Positions 1-7,669 of a DNA stretch of 41,819 nucleotides are shown here, piece by piece. A program made the position numbers and the translations under genes. This DNA comes from an uncultured Sulfitobacter sp. GTDB taxonomy: Bacteria; Pseudomonadota; Alphaproteobacteria; Rhodobacterales; Rhodobacteraceae. The stretch's first letter is position 1, and each line of letters begins with the position of its first letter. The stretch covers positions 1 through 41,819 of the forward strand of contig CALKXT010000185.1 in assembly GCA_938003685.1 (NCBI GenBank), read 5' to 3'. Below the pieces are notes generated by a model, which searched no databases, had not been told where the DNA came from, and saw only the letters and a list, made by a program, of their open reading frames with translations.

Positions 1-468
1 GGTGCCAGCCAGTTTGATCGACTTTGTCCCTTTTAGGATTTGGCGACCACCTAAATTATCATAGAGGAAAAGGCCAAATCGAATAAGCCACGCAGGGCGG
101 CGGCCCTTCATCCATGGCATCAAAACGCCCAGCACTTTTGAGGTTGGCGTGTCACCCTCAAAACGCATGTCTTTATGATAGGGCAGCACAAACCGCATCG
201 GCCAAGAAATATGCGGCATCGCCTTAAGAAGTGTCTCGCGTTCGATCAATGCCTCACGCACAAGGCGGATTTCCCAATATTCAAGATAGCGCAGACCACC
301 GTGAAACAGCTTGGTAGAGGCCGACGAGGTTGCAGAGGCGAGGTCATTCATTTCAGCCAGTTCAACACTCAGACCACGGCCAACTGCGTCACGCGCAATG
401 CCGCATCCATTGATGCCGCCACCGATGACAAAAAGGTCAACACTGTCATGATTTTCGTGCTGATCCAA
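1..468 (-). CDS. glpD: Aerobic glycerol-3-phosphate dehydrogenase, N-terminal part
   Basis: The enzyme oxidises sn-glycerol 3-phosphate to dihydroxyacetone phosphate with FAD at the cytoplasmic membrane and passes electrons to quinone. Reading the minus strand from 468 gives an N-terminal FAD-binding Rossmann motif (VIGGGINGCGIARDA). It is followed by the GlpD signature stretch ATSSASTKLFHGGLRYLEY and an LVREALIERE segment. The gene runs off the left edge, so only about 156 residues are visible. I chose a TTG start at 468 because a GGGAGG Shine-Dalgarno lies 5-6 bases upstream and no in-frame ATG is nearby. It is divergent from a DeoR-family regulator of GlpR type, which supports the assignment. 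Family identity is clear; the TTG start is inferred. Confidence 0.9.
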   Translation of the reverse strand, partial: MDQHENHDSVDLFVIGGGINGCGIARDAVGRGLSVELAEMNDLASATSSASTKLFHGGLRYLEYWEIRLVREALIERETLLKAMPHISWPMRFVLPYHKDMRFEGDTPTSKVLGVLMPWMKGRRPAWLIRFGLFLYDNLGGRQILKGTKSIKLAGT

Positions 469-554
469 CGACGCCTCCCCGCGTTCATTTTGGGTCGCAA
501 TCCAACATTTTGCGACGTTACGTTAAACAACACCATGCCTTGCAACAAATCAAT

Positions 555-580
555 AACGAATGTTCGTTTTCTTTCGTTTT
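555..580. promoter_or_regulatory. Candidate GlpR operator between glpD and glpR
   Basis: A perfect inverted repeat AACGAA-TG-TTCGTT lies at 555-568, followed by a further TTTCGTTTT half-site at 572-580. The half-site AATGTTCG resembles the operator half-sites known for E. coli GlpR. The position about 90 bp upstream of the glpD start fits repression of glpD. Binding is inferred, not shown. Confidence 0.45.
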
Positions 581-764
581 AACCTAACACTCTGAAATGT
601 CGTGCCTTATTATGCGCATCGACGCCATTTTCTTCGAATAGACGTGTATCAATCGCCTCAAGCCCTTGACCCAGTCACAGTTGTGTTGATTCTATTTTCT
701 CACGCGGCAACGGCTATTTTGACTGCCCCCGCAGGTGATCGGCACAGATTTACATGGGGGCAGC

Positions 765-1535
765 ATGGTCTCAAATTTTAGACAAAAAGAGATCCTCGAA
801 CTGGCCCGTAAAGATGGCAAGGTCACGGTTGATGGCCTTGCGGAACTTTACGATGTGACCGTTCAAACAATCCGGCGCGACCTGTCTGACTTGGCGGACA
901 GCGGAAGATTGGACCGCGTGCATGGCGGTGCTGTGGTGCCCTCCGGTGTTGTGAATATCGTCTATGAAGAACGTCGCCGCCTCAATGAGGCTGGTAAAAA
1001 GGCAATTGCAACAAGATGCGCCCAGACCATCCCTGATGGGGCATCTGTGTTTATGAACATCGGCACAACAACCGAAGCGGTTGCACATGCTTTGCTAGAT
1101 CACGAAAACCTGTTGGTTGTGACCAATAACCTCAATATCGCGAACATACTCGCCGCCAATCACAGCTGCGAAATTATTCTGGCGGGTGGTGTCTTGCGAC
1201 GCTCCGACAATGGCATCGTTGGCGGATTGACGGTCGAAATGGTCAAGCAGTTCAAATTCGACTACTCTGTCCTTGGGTGTTCAGCCATTGATGCGGATGG
1301 TGACCTACTCGATTTTGACGGTCAAGAAGTGATGGTCAGCGGCACCGCCATTCAACGGTCCCGCCAGGTCATGATTGTTGCCGATCATCTAAAGTTCCAG
1401 CGCAAGGCTCCATTGACGATTTGCTCACTAGCAGACGCCAAAGTTCTGTTCACTGATTGCACCCTACCGGCCGATTTAATGGAGCGCTGTGACACGTGGG
1501 GCACTGAAGTCGTTACAGCATCTCCCGAATGTTAA
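765..1535 (+). CDS. glpR: DeoR-family repressor of glycerol metabolism (GlpR-like)
   Basis: A 256-residue cytoplasmic transcription regulator. Residues about 5-60 form the DeoR winged helix-turn-helix (core VTVQTIRRDLSDLADSGRLD followed by RVHGGA). The rest is the DeoR C-terminal sugar-phosphate sensor domain (DeoRC), with the typical NIGTTTEAVA and VTNNLNIA stretches. In glycerol systems this family binds glycerol 3-phosphate and releases DNA. I start it at ATG 765, preceded by a GGGGG stretch at 755-760; an in-frame GTG at 735 would add ten residues that do not look like the family. It is divergent from glpD, as is common for this regulator. Function as the glp repressor is inferred from this pairing. 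Confidence 0.85.
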   Translation: MVSNFRQKEILELARKDGKVTVDGLAELYDVTVQTIRRDLSDLADSGRLDRVHGGAVVPSGVVNIVYEERRRLNEAGKKAIATRCAQTIPDGASVFMNIGTTTEAVAHALLDHENLLVVTNNLNIANILAANHSCEIILAGGVLRRSDNGIVGGLTVEMVKQFKFDYSVLGCSAIDADGDLLDFDGQEVMVSGTAIQRSRQVMIVADHLKFQRKAPLTICSLADAKVLFTDCTLPADLMERCDTWGTEVVTASPEC

Positions 1536-1566
1536 ACCAGTGTAAGCATCTTTTGATTGCGCCTAT

Positions 1567-2230
1567 TCATCGCCGTTTTTTCAGCAACAGATCAGCGAGG
1601 CCGCGCACCCGTTGTTCGGCGTCTGCTTAGGCTTTCTCAAGCTCACGAATTCGGGCTTGGGCTGCGACATCATCCACTTTATGACATTCTGCCCCCCGCA
1701 TCGCGTGTTCATACAGCGTTGCAAAGGCATCGGTTGTCGGGCCAATTGTGGGACAACTGGGATCACAGCACAACCACAGGCAGCCTGCCCATAAAGGACC
1801 GCGCGCGTCGGGCGATCAGTGTCTGGCGAATACGTGAAAACCGTTCCAAATCGACAAAGTTAGGGATCGTCACAACCCGATCTTCGGGCATACCGGTTTC
1901 AGTCACAAGCCTAGGCCCTATGCGTTCGGACGTTACCACAAGAATCCGAATGGGGGGATGTTCGATCCAGGGGCGCGCGCCATGCCAGCAGTAGATTGCG
2001 GGCATACTCGGAAACTGTGCAATCGCCGCCATGGTTGGCAAATCGTGTTGGCCGCAGGCATAATCACATCAATCGCATTTTCATCGCGCCGCTAATTGGC
2101 AATTGAACGCATCGCGCGTGCTGCGAACTTGGGCAGAACCACACATTCCTCGCTTCCCCAATATGAAGCATGGGCATCCAGAAACGCCAAATAGGCAGCA
2201 TTAAATCGTGTTTCGGGCTAGCGCGTGTTT
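1567..2230 (-). pseudogene. Decayed glycosyltransferase-like gene (frameshifts and stops)
   Basis: No intact frame exists, but pieces in different minus-strand frames read in order as one protein. One frame (about 2230-2060) gives FNAAYLAFLDAHASYWG, then a TAG stop. A shifted frame (2041-1766) gives MAAIAQFPSMPAIYCWHGAR and then RILVVTSERIG and TIPNFVDLERF, which look like a GT4-type glycosyltransferase acceptor-domain end. Further shifts give GCAVIPVVP, IGPTTDAFATLYEH and a charged tail (VDDVAAQARIRELEKA, stop, ADAEQRVRGLADLLLKK) ending at a TGA at 1567. That makes at least three frameshifts and two stops, and the middle is shorter than a full enzyme. The piece upstream of 2060 is not recognised with confidence, and the 5' end is arbitrary. 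The glycosyltransferase label is moderate. Confidence 0.6.
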
Positions 2231-2482
2231 GGCAGCGATGGTCCCAGCGGTAAGTTCCCGTTTTCAAATCGCATCTCAACCCATCCCACTGGCTTTGGAA
2301 CAAAACCGCACAAAAATATTGCGCCTTCAATCATCGCTAAACCTAGGCGAGAAAAAAGTTGACAAAACCAACCTAAAAAATTGATCCTCTGAATATATTG
2401 GTGACGCTGGTTTGCAGATTTATCCGTGGCTGGCATTTTTAAGTTTCGAATTTAACATATAGCATTAGAGAGACATTTATTT
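2231..2482. other. Intergenic region upstream of the ferritin-like/MNIO cassette
   Basis: This AT-rich stretch between the pseudogene and the cassette must carry the cassette promoter. A TTGACA at 2359-2364 is visible, but no good -10 box lies 16-18 bases downstream, so I do not call a promoter. The ribosome-binding site before the ATG at 2483 is weak (AGAGAGA, ending about 9 bases upstream). No convincing inverted repeat was found. Confidence 0.3.
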
Positions 2483-4324
2483 ATGGATCCGCAGGAAAAC
2501 TTGCGTCATGTGCGCAAGGCCAAGTCGAATTTCAATCTTAATCCAGCCGAAAGCCTGATGGTCTATGCGATGAATGCGGGCTGCTATGGCACGCGCGCAA
2601 AGCTACTTAAAAGGTTAGAAGGCGATTTGCAGGCGGCCATCGCCGTCGAATTGGCAACGATCCCAATCTATCTATACACTTATTATTCAATCAACCGCAC
2701 CGTGGCGTCTGGTCGTGAACTTACAGATACTGCCGGTTTTGCAAATGAGGCAGGTGCGGTCATCATGTCGGTCGCTGTCGAAGAAATGCTGCACATGTCC
2801 TTGTCCAGCAACATTTATTTTGCGCTGACCGGCACACCACCACAGCTTTATATGAATGCGCCCGCTACATACCCGACAATGCTGCCGCATCATAATCCGG
2901 TTGGCCCCCCCGGCCCCAAAGGTGGCGTTGATACGCATATTCCGCTCAAAGGTCTTAGCTTTGAACAGCTGTGGCACTTCCTTCAGATTGAATACCCACA
3001 AGGTCCCATTGCTGGGATCATGGACGCGATTGAACCGTTCATCCCGGATTTCAACTGGATCGAAGAAAACGCCCCCGGGTTACTGCCAGAGGAATTGGGC
3101 AAAATCCTGCATGGTGTTGGTTGGCCATCGGATGACAATTGGAATTCGATTGGTCAGTTCTATTCATTCATTCGCTGTATGATCGCCTCAGAACTCATCA
3201 CCGAAGCTGACTTTCAAACGGGAGCTGCTGCGCAGCAAATCCAGCCTTACAACTACTCACCCAATAACGTCGATACGATCTATCCCAATGCGCCGTTCAA
3301 CAAAAAGGCACCTGCCCCTGATCCAGACGCAAAATCCAGCGGATGCCCGACGTTACCACACGCGGCAGAGGTTGCCGTCTATACCAATGAACCCGACAGC
3401 CATTCAGGCGACCAAAAGGATGATTGGAAAGACGACGAAGAATTGATCACCGTATCCTCCAAGAAAGGCGCGATGATGGCGCTGCTGACCATCTGCGAAC
3501 AAGGGGAAGGGTATAAGGACGCGATGGGCGCAGAAAACAACGACACTGACCCTGTTGAAAACGGCGGTGACGGTCCTGCAGGAACGCGCAATTACGAACC
3601 CGAAGAAAGCCATTTCTTTAAGTTCCTACGCCTGCAAGCACAGTTCAAAGACTACGATAAACATGTCGAGCAATTGCCCGTTTGGATGGCAGGTGAAATT
3701 GCCGAGATGGAGATCGAAGAAGTCCTAGAGGGGCAATACGCCAAACGCACGGCGGTGGACTTGATCAAGGGCGGTTATGTCTATGACTTCCCGGACAGCC
3801 CCACCAGCACGCAATATCCTGCGGCCTATGCGGCGATCAACGATTTCAACAGTGGTCTGTTCCAATACATGTTGGTGCTGTCTGAAACCATCTATCTCGT
3901 CAAACCCGGCATGACAGGACCGGGTGGCAAAGTTCATAATCAGCAGCAGTTCTTTAATGCTGCCCTGCATCGGTCGATGATTTGGGTAATGGATAAATGG
4001 ATTCTAATGATGCGTGGGCTGCCTGTGGCAACCGATGGACCGTTCAAAGGGAAAACACTTGCGCCGACGTTCGAAAACCTAAGCCTTGGCACCCGCGAAG
4101 AGTCTTTTGAAAAACTCAAAGTTCTGGGCAAACGTGCGGTGGCCGCCGCCAATACGATTGGACAGGGTAAAGCCGCAGGCGAATTGGTCGACAAGGCCAT
4201 CAGCCTGATGAGCCCGGATGGGCTGCACGAAATGCACCTGCCCAATGTAAAAGACCACTGGAGCGGTAATGCCCCCATTGACCCGAGCACGTCTGCTCAT
4301 CCAAAATCCGTTGCGGCAGAGTGA
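2483..4324 (+). CDS. Ferritin-like domain protein (VioB/RebD iminophenyl-pyruvate dimer synthase-like family)
   Basis: A 613-residue soluble protein with no signal peptide. Residues about 41-260 resemble the ferritin-like domain of the VioB/RebD type. A first helix carries VELATIPIYLYTYYSI (E56) and a later helix carries AVEEMLHM (E101, H104), the pattern expected for carboxylate/histidine metal ligands. A central acidic linker (about 295-330, DSHSGDQKDDWKDDEE) leads to a second helical half with EESHFFKFLRLQ and AEMEIEEVLEG. Related proteins include oxidative enzymes acting on indole-imine substrates, but many family members have no known reaction. It is the first gene of a cassette: the next start is 12 bases after its stop. 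In this context a role as an accessory oxidase or iron supply for the Cys-rich protein is inference only. Domain call good, function unknown. Confidence 0.75.
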   Translation: MDPQENLRHVRKAKSNFNLNPAESLMVYAMNAGCYGTRAKLLKRLEGDLQAAIAVELATIPIYLYTYYSINRTVASGRELTDTAGFANEAGAVIMSVAVEEMLHMSLSSNIYFALTGTPPQLYMNAPATYPTMLPHHNPVGPPGPKGGVDTHIPLKGLSFEQLWHFLQIEYPQGPIAGIMDAIEPFIPDFNWIEENAPGLLPEELGKILHGVGWPSDDNWNSIGQFYSFIRCMIASELITEADFQTGAAAQQIQPYNYSPNNVDTIYPNAPFNKKAPAPDPDAKSSGCPTLPHAAEVAVYTNEPDSHSGDQKDDWKDDEELITVSSKKGAMMALLTICEQGEGYKDAMGAENNDTDPVENGGDGPAGTRNYEPEESHFFKFLRLQAQFKDYDKHVEQLPVWMAGEIAEMEIEEVLEGQYAKRTAVDLIKGGYVYDFPDSPTSTQYPAAYAAINDFNSGLFQYMLVLSETIYLVKPGMTGPGGKVHNQQQFFNAALHRSMIWVMDKWILMMRGLPVATDGPFKGKTLAPTFENLSLGTREESFEKLKVLGKRAVAAANTIGQGKAAGELVDKAISLMSPDGLHEMHLPNVKDHWSGNAPIDPSTSAHPKSVAAE

Positions 4325-4336
4325 AGGGAAAAAGCT

Positions 4337-4906
4337 ATGAGCACTCAAAATACATCACCGAAAAAAGCCATTGTTCCCTCTTTTAATCCAGCAGGTTTCA
4401 CACGTGTGGCGGTTGCGGGCGAGGAACTTCATGCATGCCTCGGACTGAACAATTGCGCAGGTCAGGATCGTTATGGCAAAGATGGCGCGCCGGGATTTGA
4501 ACCAAATTCCTGCGCCGGACAGGGTTATTGTGCAACCACGCAGATGCACAGCTGTCACACCAACAACAACTGCGCCAATCAGGGTGGTTGTGGGCTTTAT
4601 GGATCAGAGGACGAATTGGGTCGACCGGGCCAAAACGCCTGCCGATCTATGGGGTCCTGTGCGACACCCATCAACGCAGAACGCTTTATCACCACTGGCG
4701 GCTTGCGCGGCACCAGCGTTTGGGCGCGGGCACGTAAAGTGTTCAAAGAGGCCTATGAAAACGGAGGCGGCACTGTCAAAGCCCAGCCAGATAGCTTTCC
4801 CCACGGCCCCACAGCTGAATGGATCAACGACGTCCCATCCGGCAGTTGCACAACCTATGCGGCCTGCGGGTCTAGCGGCATGTCCGGTGGGGGTAGCTGT
4901 GGATGA
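4337..4906 (+). CDS. Cys-rich protein with repeated C-x5-C motifs, putative MNIO substrate/precursor
   Basis: A 189-residue protein with 12 cysteines. Eleven fall in six C-x5-C units: C34/C40, C59/C65, C73/C79, C79/C85, C102/C108 and C171/C177. The last, C188, sits in a Gly/Ser-rich tail one residue from the end. Several units share a look (CLGLNNC, CAGQGYC, CANQGGC, CRSMGSC), like the Cys-rich repeats of bufferin/HvfA-type peptides encoded beside MNIO enzymes. A Cys-free middle (109-170) holds the ATPINAERF and SVWARARKVFKEAYE stretches. There is no Sec signal peptide, unlike classical bufferins, so it is predicted to be cytosolic. The ribosome-binding site AAGGGA is well placed, and the stop overlaps the MNIO gene's start (ATGA). 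I infer it is the ribosomally made substrate of the neighbouring enzymes; the modification and any bound metal are unknown. Confidence 0.75.
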   Translation: MSTQNTSPKKAIVPSFNPAGFTRVAVAGEELHACLGLNNCAGQDRYGKDGAPGFEPNSCAGQGYCATTQMHSCHTNNNCANQGGCGLYGSEDELGRPGQNACRSMGSCATPINAERFITTGGLRGTSVWARARKVFKEAYENGGGTVKAQPDSFPHGPTAEWINDVPSGSCTTYAACGSSGMSGGGSCG

Positions 4907-5850
4907 TGCCAACTGACATCGCCGCGCTGCCTAAGCTTGGTCTGGGGCTTGGGCTGCGCAACACGCATTTTGAACACATCTTGCAGGCGTGGCCAAAGGT
5001 CGATTGGTTCGAAGCGATTTCAGAAAACTTCATGGATTCCGGGGGCCGTCCCCGCGATGTGATCCGCAAGGTCGCTGATCGCTATCCTGTTGTATTGCAT
5101 GGTGTCTCGATGTCCATCGGCAGCACAGATCCGCTAGACATGTCGTATCTGGCGCGGCTCAAGGCGTTGGCGGCTGAGGTACAGCCGCAGTGGGTTAGTG
5201 ATCATCTGTGTTGGACCGGGGTCATGGGGTTAAATTCCCATGACCTGTTACCCGTTCCGTTGAACGAAGAAACGCTGGCCCATATCGTGGCGCGAATACA
5301 CAAAGTTCAGGAATTTCTGGGCCGCCCGCTGATCCTTGAAAACCCATCAACCTATTTGGAGTTTCAAGACAGCACCATGTCGGAACCTGATTTCCTGCGC
5401 GCGATGTCTGAACAGACGGGGTGTGGGTTACTGCTTGATGTCAACAATGTCTATGTGACCTGCTATAATGCGTCGAGTGACCCGGTTGCCTACCTTGATG
5501 CCTTCCCTTGGGATCGCGTTGTGCAGATGCATCTGGCGGGTCATACGGATTGCGGCACACATATCATTGACACGCATGATCAACCTGTGCGTCCAGAAGT
5601 TTGGGAACTATACGCTACCGCATGGAAACACAGCAATGGTGCCTCAACCTTGTTAGAATGGGATGGCAATATTCCGTCATTCGATGATTGCCACGCTGAA
5701 CTTCTCAAGGCGCGCGCCTATATGGATGGGGGTGAATTCAAACGATCGACAGGTCGACCATTCGCCGCCGTACGCTCAGGTGTATCAAACCCTGTCAGCT
5801 TCCTTGTGCCAAGCGTTATGGATGCGGCAATCGCGTCTGAGCAAAGTTGA
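4903..5850 (+). CDS. MNIO-family (DUF692) multinuclear iron-dependent oxidase
   Basis: A 315-residue TIM-barrel enzyme of the MbnB/TglH/ChrH/BufB family, which uses two or three iron ions and O2 to modify cysteine or other residues in peptides. Family motifs appear in order: LHGVSMSIG (H66), SDHLCW (D100, H101), LENPSTYLEF (E146), LLLDVNNVYV (D179, N181), MHLAGHT (H210, H214), IDTHDQPV (D223, H225) and LLEWDGNIP (E252). All expected metal-binding positions therefore seem present and the enzyme should be active. It overlaps the Cys-rich gene upstream and the DUF2063 gene downstream, so translational coupling is likely. The start could be either of two adjacent ATGs (4903 or 4906). Family assignment is firm; the substrate is inferred to be the 4337-4906 product. 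Confidence 0.9.
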   Translation: MMPTDIAALPKLGLGLGLRNTHFEHILQAWPKVDWFEAISENFMDSGGRPRDVIRKVADRYPVVLHGVSMSIGSTDPLDMSYLARLKALAAEVQPQWVSDHLCWTGVMGLNSHDLLPVPLNEETLAHIVARIHKVQEFLGRPLILENPSTYLEFQDSTMSEPDFLRAMSEQTGCGLLLDVNNVYVTCYNASSDPVAYLDAFPWDRVVQMHLAGHTDCGTHIIDTHDQPVRPEVWELYATAWKHSNGASTLLEWDGNIPSFDDCHAELLKARAYMDGGEFKRSTGRPFAAVRSGVSNPVSFLVPSVMDAAIASEQS

Positions 5851-5852
5851 AC

Positions 5853-6668
5853 ATGGCCGAACCGCTATCTGACTTGCAAAAATGGATGCACAGCGCACTT
5901 TTGCGTCCCGGCACAGCCCGCGCAAAAGACACCGCAGCGCGGCTTGTGCCAAATCCACGGCTATCCGCAGAGGACGCATTGGCTATCTATCAACGTAGCT
6001 ATAGCCTGCGCATTGCAGCCTGCATGCGCGAACAGTTCCCTGCGCTGTGCCACGCGCTGGGTGAAGAATTGTTCAATGATTTCGTTGCTGATTACGTGCG
6101 TGACGCCCCACCCGAGAGTTATACTCTTTATGATCTGGGTCGACGCTTTGCAGGTTTTCTTGAGGCTAACCGACCGGACCGCGATGAGGAGGTCAAAGAA
6201 AGCTGGATTGATTTCATAGTTGATATGGCGCGATTTGAGCGCAACGTGTTCTCAACCTTTGACTGCCCCGGCGCTGAGGGTTTGACCCTCGCACCCCTCG
6301 ATACTCCGGATCATCAGTTAAAAGCGCAACCCAGCCTGTCAATCGGCGCGTATCGCTTTCCAGTTGCATGGTACTACCACCAAGTCCGCGAGAACAACGC
6401 GCCTCAACCGCCATTAGAACAACCAACCTATGTCGCCATTGTGCGTAAAGAGTTTCAAACAACCACAGCAATGGTCACACATCCACATTTTGAATTTTTA
6501 AGCGCGATGTGCGCAGGTTCTAGCGTAGGCCACGCTTTATCCACCACCGCACAAAGCCTAGGGCGCGATATATCGCAGGTTACTGCAGCATGGCAGGAAA
6601 CCGATGGCGTTCGCTCAAATTGGATACAAGCGGGTTTCTTTGTGGTTGATCATACAGCGACGAAGTGA
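5853..6668 (+). CDS. DUF2063 protein (BufC/HvfC/MbnC-like MNIO partner)
   Basis: A 271-residue partner protein. Residues about 5-100 match the DUF2063 (HvfC/BufC N-terminal) pattern: LQKWMHSALL, then AIYQRSYSLRIAACMREQFP, ALGEELFNDFVADYV, and SYTLYDLGRRFAGFLEA. In related systems this protein forms a complex with the MNIO enzyme and recognises the peptide leader. The C-terminal part (about 110-271) fits the usual size of the second domain. I use ATG 5853; a TTG at 5847 would give a 4-base overlap with the upstream stop and is possible. It ends three bases before the convergent LysR gene, closing the cassette. No transporter or export gene is present in the cassette. Family call firm, exact role inferred. 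Confidence 0.85.
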   Translation: MAEPLSDLQKWMHSALLRPGTARAKDTAARLVPNPRLSAEDALAIYQRSYSLRIAACMREQFPALCHALGEELFNDFVADYVRDAPPESYTLYDLGRRFAGFLEANRPDRDEEVKESWIDFIVDMARFERNVFSTFDCPGAEGLTLAPLDTPDHQLKAQPSLSIGAYRFPVAWYYHQVRENNAPQPPLEQPTYVAIVRKEFQTTTAMVTHPHFEFLSAMCAGSSVGHALSTTAQSLGRDISQVTAAWQETDGVRSNWIQAGFFVVDHTATK

Positions 6669-6671
6669 CCC

Positions 6672-7550
6672 TCAAAATTGAGTGGCCAAATGGTCAATTA
6701 ACGCCCGAATACGTGCTGTCAGGTGCCGACTCGGCGGATACACCGCATACAAGCCAATGACTTTTGCTTCTTCTTTTTCGAATAATAATTGCAATCGCCC
6801 ATCATCCAAAAACGGCTGAACGATGTACAACGGCACGCGCCCTATCCCCAAACCATCCGCCGCCATGTTTGCAACAGCAAGTGGGGAGTTTGCATGAAAG
6901 TTTCCAGAAACGCTGATCGTCATATGCCCTTGTGGTCCTTTAAAGTCCCACTGATCGGGGTTGCCTGCAATAATATGCAACAGACAATTATGCGTCGAGA
7001 GCGCTGACACATCGCGCGGCTCCCCATAAGTGTTAAGATAGGCAGGCGAGACACAGCACACGATCCGCATATCCATCAACTTGCGCGCGACAAGACTGGA
7101 ATCCTTTAACGCACCAAAGCGGATTGCCAGATCAAAGCCCTCATCAACCAGCGATACGTGATGATCTGACAGGTGTAATTCCACCGACACTTTTGGATGC
7201 GCTGTTTGGAACGGCTTAAGCATTTGCACCAACCGCAGTGCGCCGAACCCCGTTGGGGCCGTAATGCGAATTCGTCCGGCAAGTTCTGATTGCTTTTCCT
7301 GAACCAACCCTTCGAGTTCATCAAATTGTTCCAACAACGGCAGGCAGCGTTCGTAATAAGCGGCCCCGGTTTCCGTCAGCGTGACACTACGGGTTGTTCG
7401 GTGAAACAATTGCGCATCAAGGCGCTCTTCCAATTGGCCAACATACTTGCTGGCCAGTTTCGTACTGATCCCCACGCGCCGCGCCCCTTCGGTAAAAGAA
7501 GTATGCGCGGCCACAGCCACAAAAGTACGCATGCCGATAATGGTGTCCAT
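6672..7550 (-). CDS. LysR-family transcriptional regulator
   Basis: A 292-residue LysR-type regulator. The N-terminal helix-turn-helix is at about 5-60 (MRTFVAVAAHTSFTEGARRVGI, then KLASKYVGQLEERL), followed by an effector-binding domain with the typical RIRITAPTGFGALRL start. I chose ATG 7550 over ATG 7568: it gives the usual LysR N-terminus and has AAAGG about 6 bases upstream. The ATG at 7568 also lies inside a palindrome that is more likely an operator. It is divergent from a glutathione S-transferase gene, so it probably controls that gene and the fusion protein downstream as well as itself. The inducer is unknown; detoxification of an electrophile or quinone is a guess. Confidence 0.85.
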   Translation of the reverse strand: MDTIIGMRTFVAVAAHTSFTEGARRVGISTKLASKYVGQLEERLDAQLFHRTTRSVTLTETGAAYYERCLPLLEQFDELEGLVQEKQSELAGRIRITAPTGFGALRLVQMLKPFQTAHPKVSVELHLSDHHVSLVDEGFDLAIRFGALKDSSLVARKLMDMRIVCCVSPAYLNTYGEPRDVSALSTHNCLLHIIAGNPDQWDFKGPQGHMTISVSGNFHANSPLAVANMAADGLGIGRVPLYIVQPFLDDGRLQLLFEKEEAKVIGLYAVYPPSRHLTARIRALIDHLATQF

Positions 7551-7555
7551 TGTCG

Positions 7556-7586
7556 CCTTTATGTTCATAATTAATGAACATAAAGG
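7556..7586. promoter_or_regulatory. 31-bp near-perfect palindrome, candidate LysR operator
   Basis: CCTTTATGTTCAT at 7556-7568 is exactly complementary to ATGAACATAAAGG at 7574-7586, around a 5-base centre (AATTA). It contains a LysR-type T-N11-A box (TCATAATTAATGA). It covers the 5' end of the LysR gene's transcript and lies about 84 bp upstream of the GST start, as expected for a divergent autoregulatory site. Confidence 0.65.
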
Positions 7587-7669
7587 TATATTATCACCAA
7601 TCTCGCCTCAAGCTATTCCTTGTCCATCGCCAGAGATACTCATCTGGCGCAATCACAAGGATCATCACA

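Noticed and set aside
1557-1994. Plus-strand open frame of 145 codons
   Set aside because: It lies antisense to the glycosyltransferase-like remnant, has no recognisable domain and no ribosome-binding site. The minus-strand pieces read as a real protein family.
2359-2387. TTGACA as a -35 box for the MNIO cassette
   Set aside because: No acceptable -10 hexamer 16-18 bases downstream; nearby AT-rich matches have the wrong spacing.
4473-4916. Alternative frame of 147 codons within the Cys-rich gene
   Set aside because: The frame at 4337-4906 has the ribosome-binding site, regular Cys spacing and the coupled stop; the other is a shadow.
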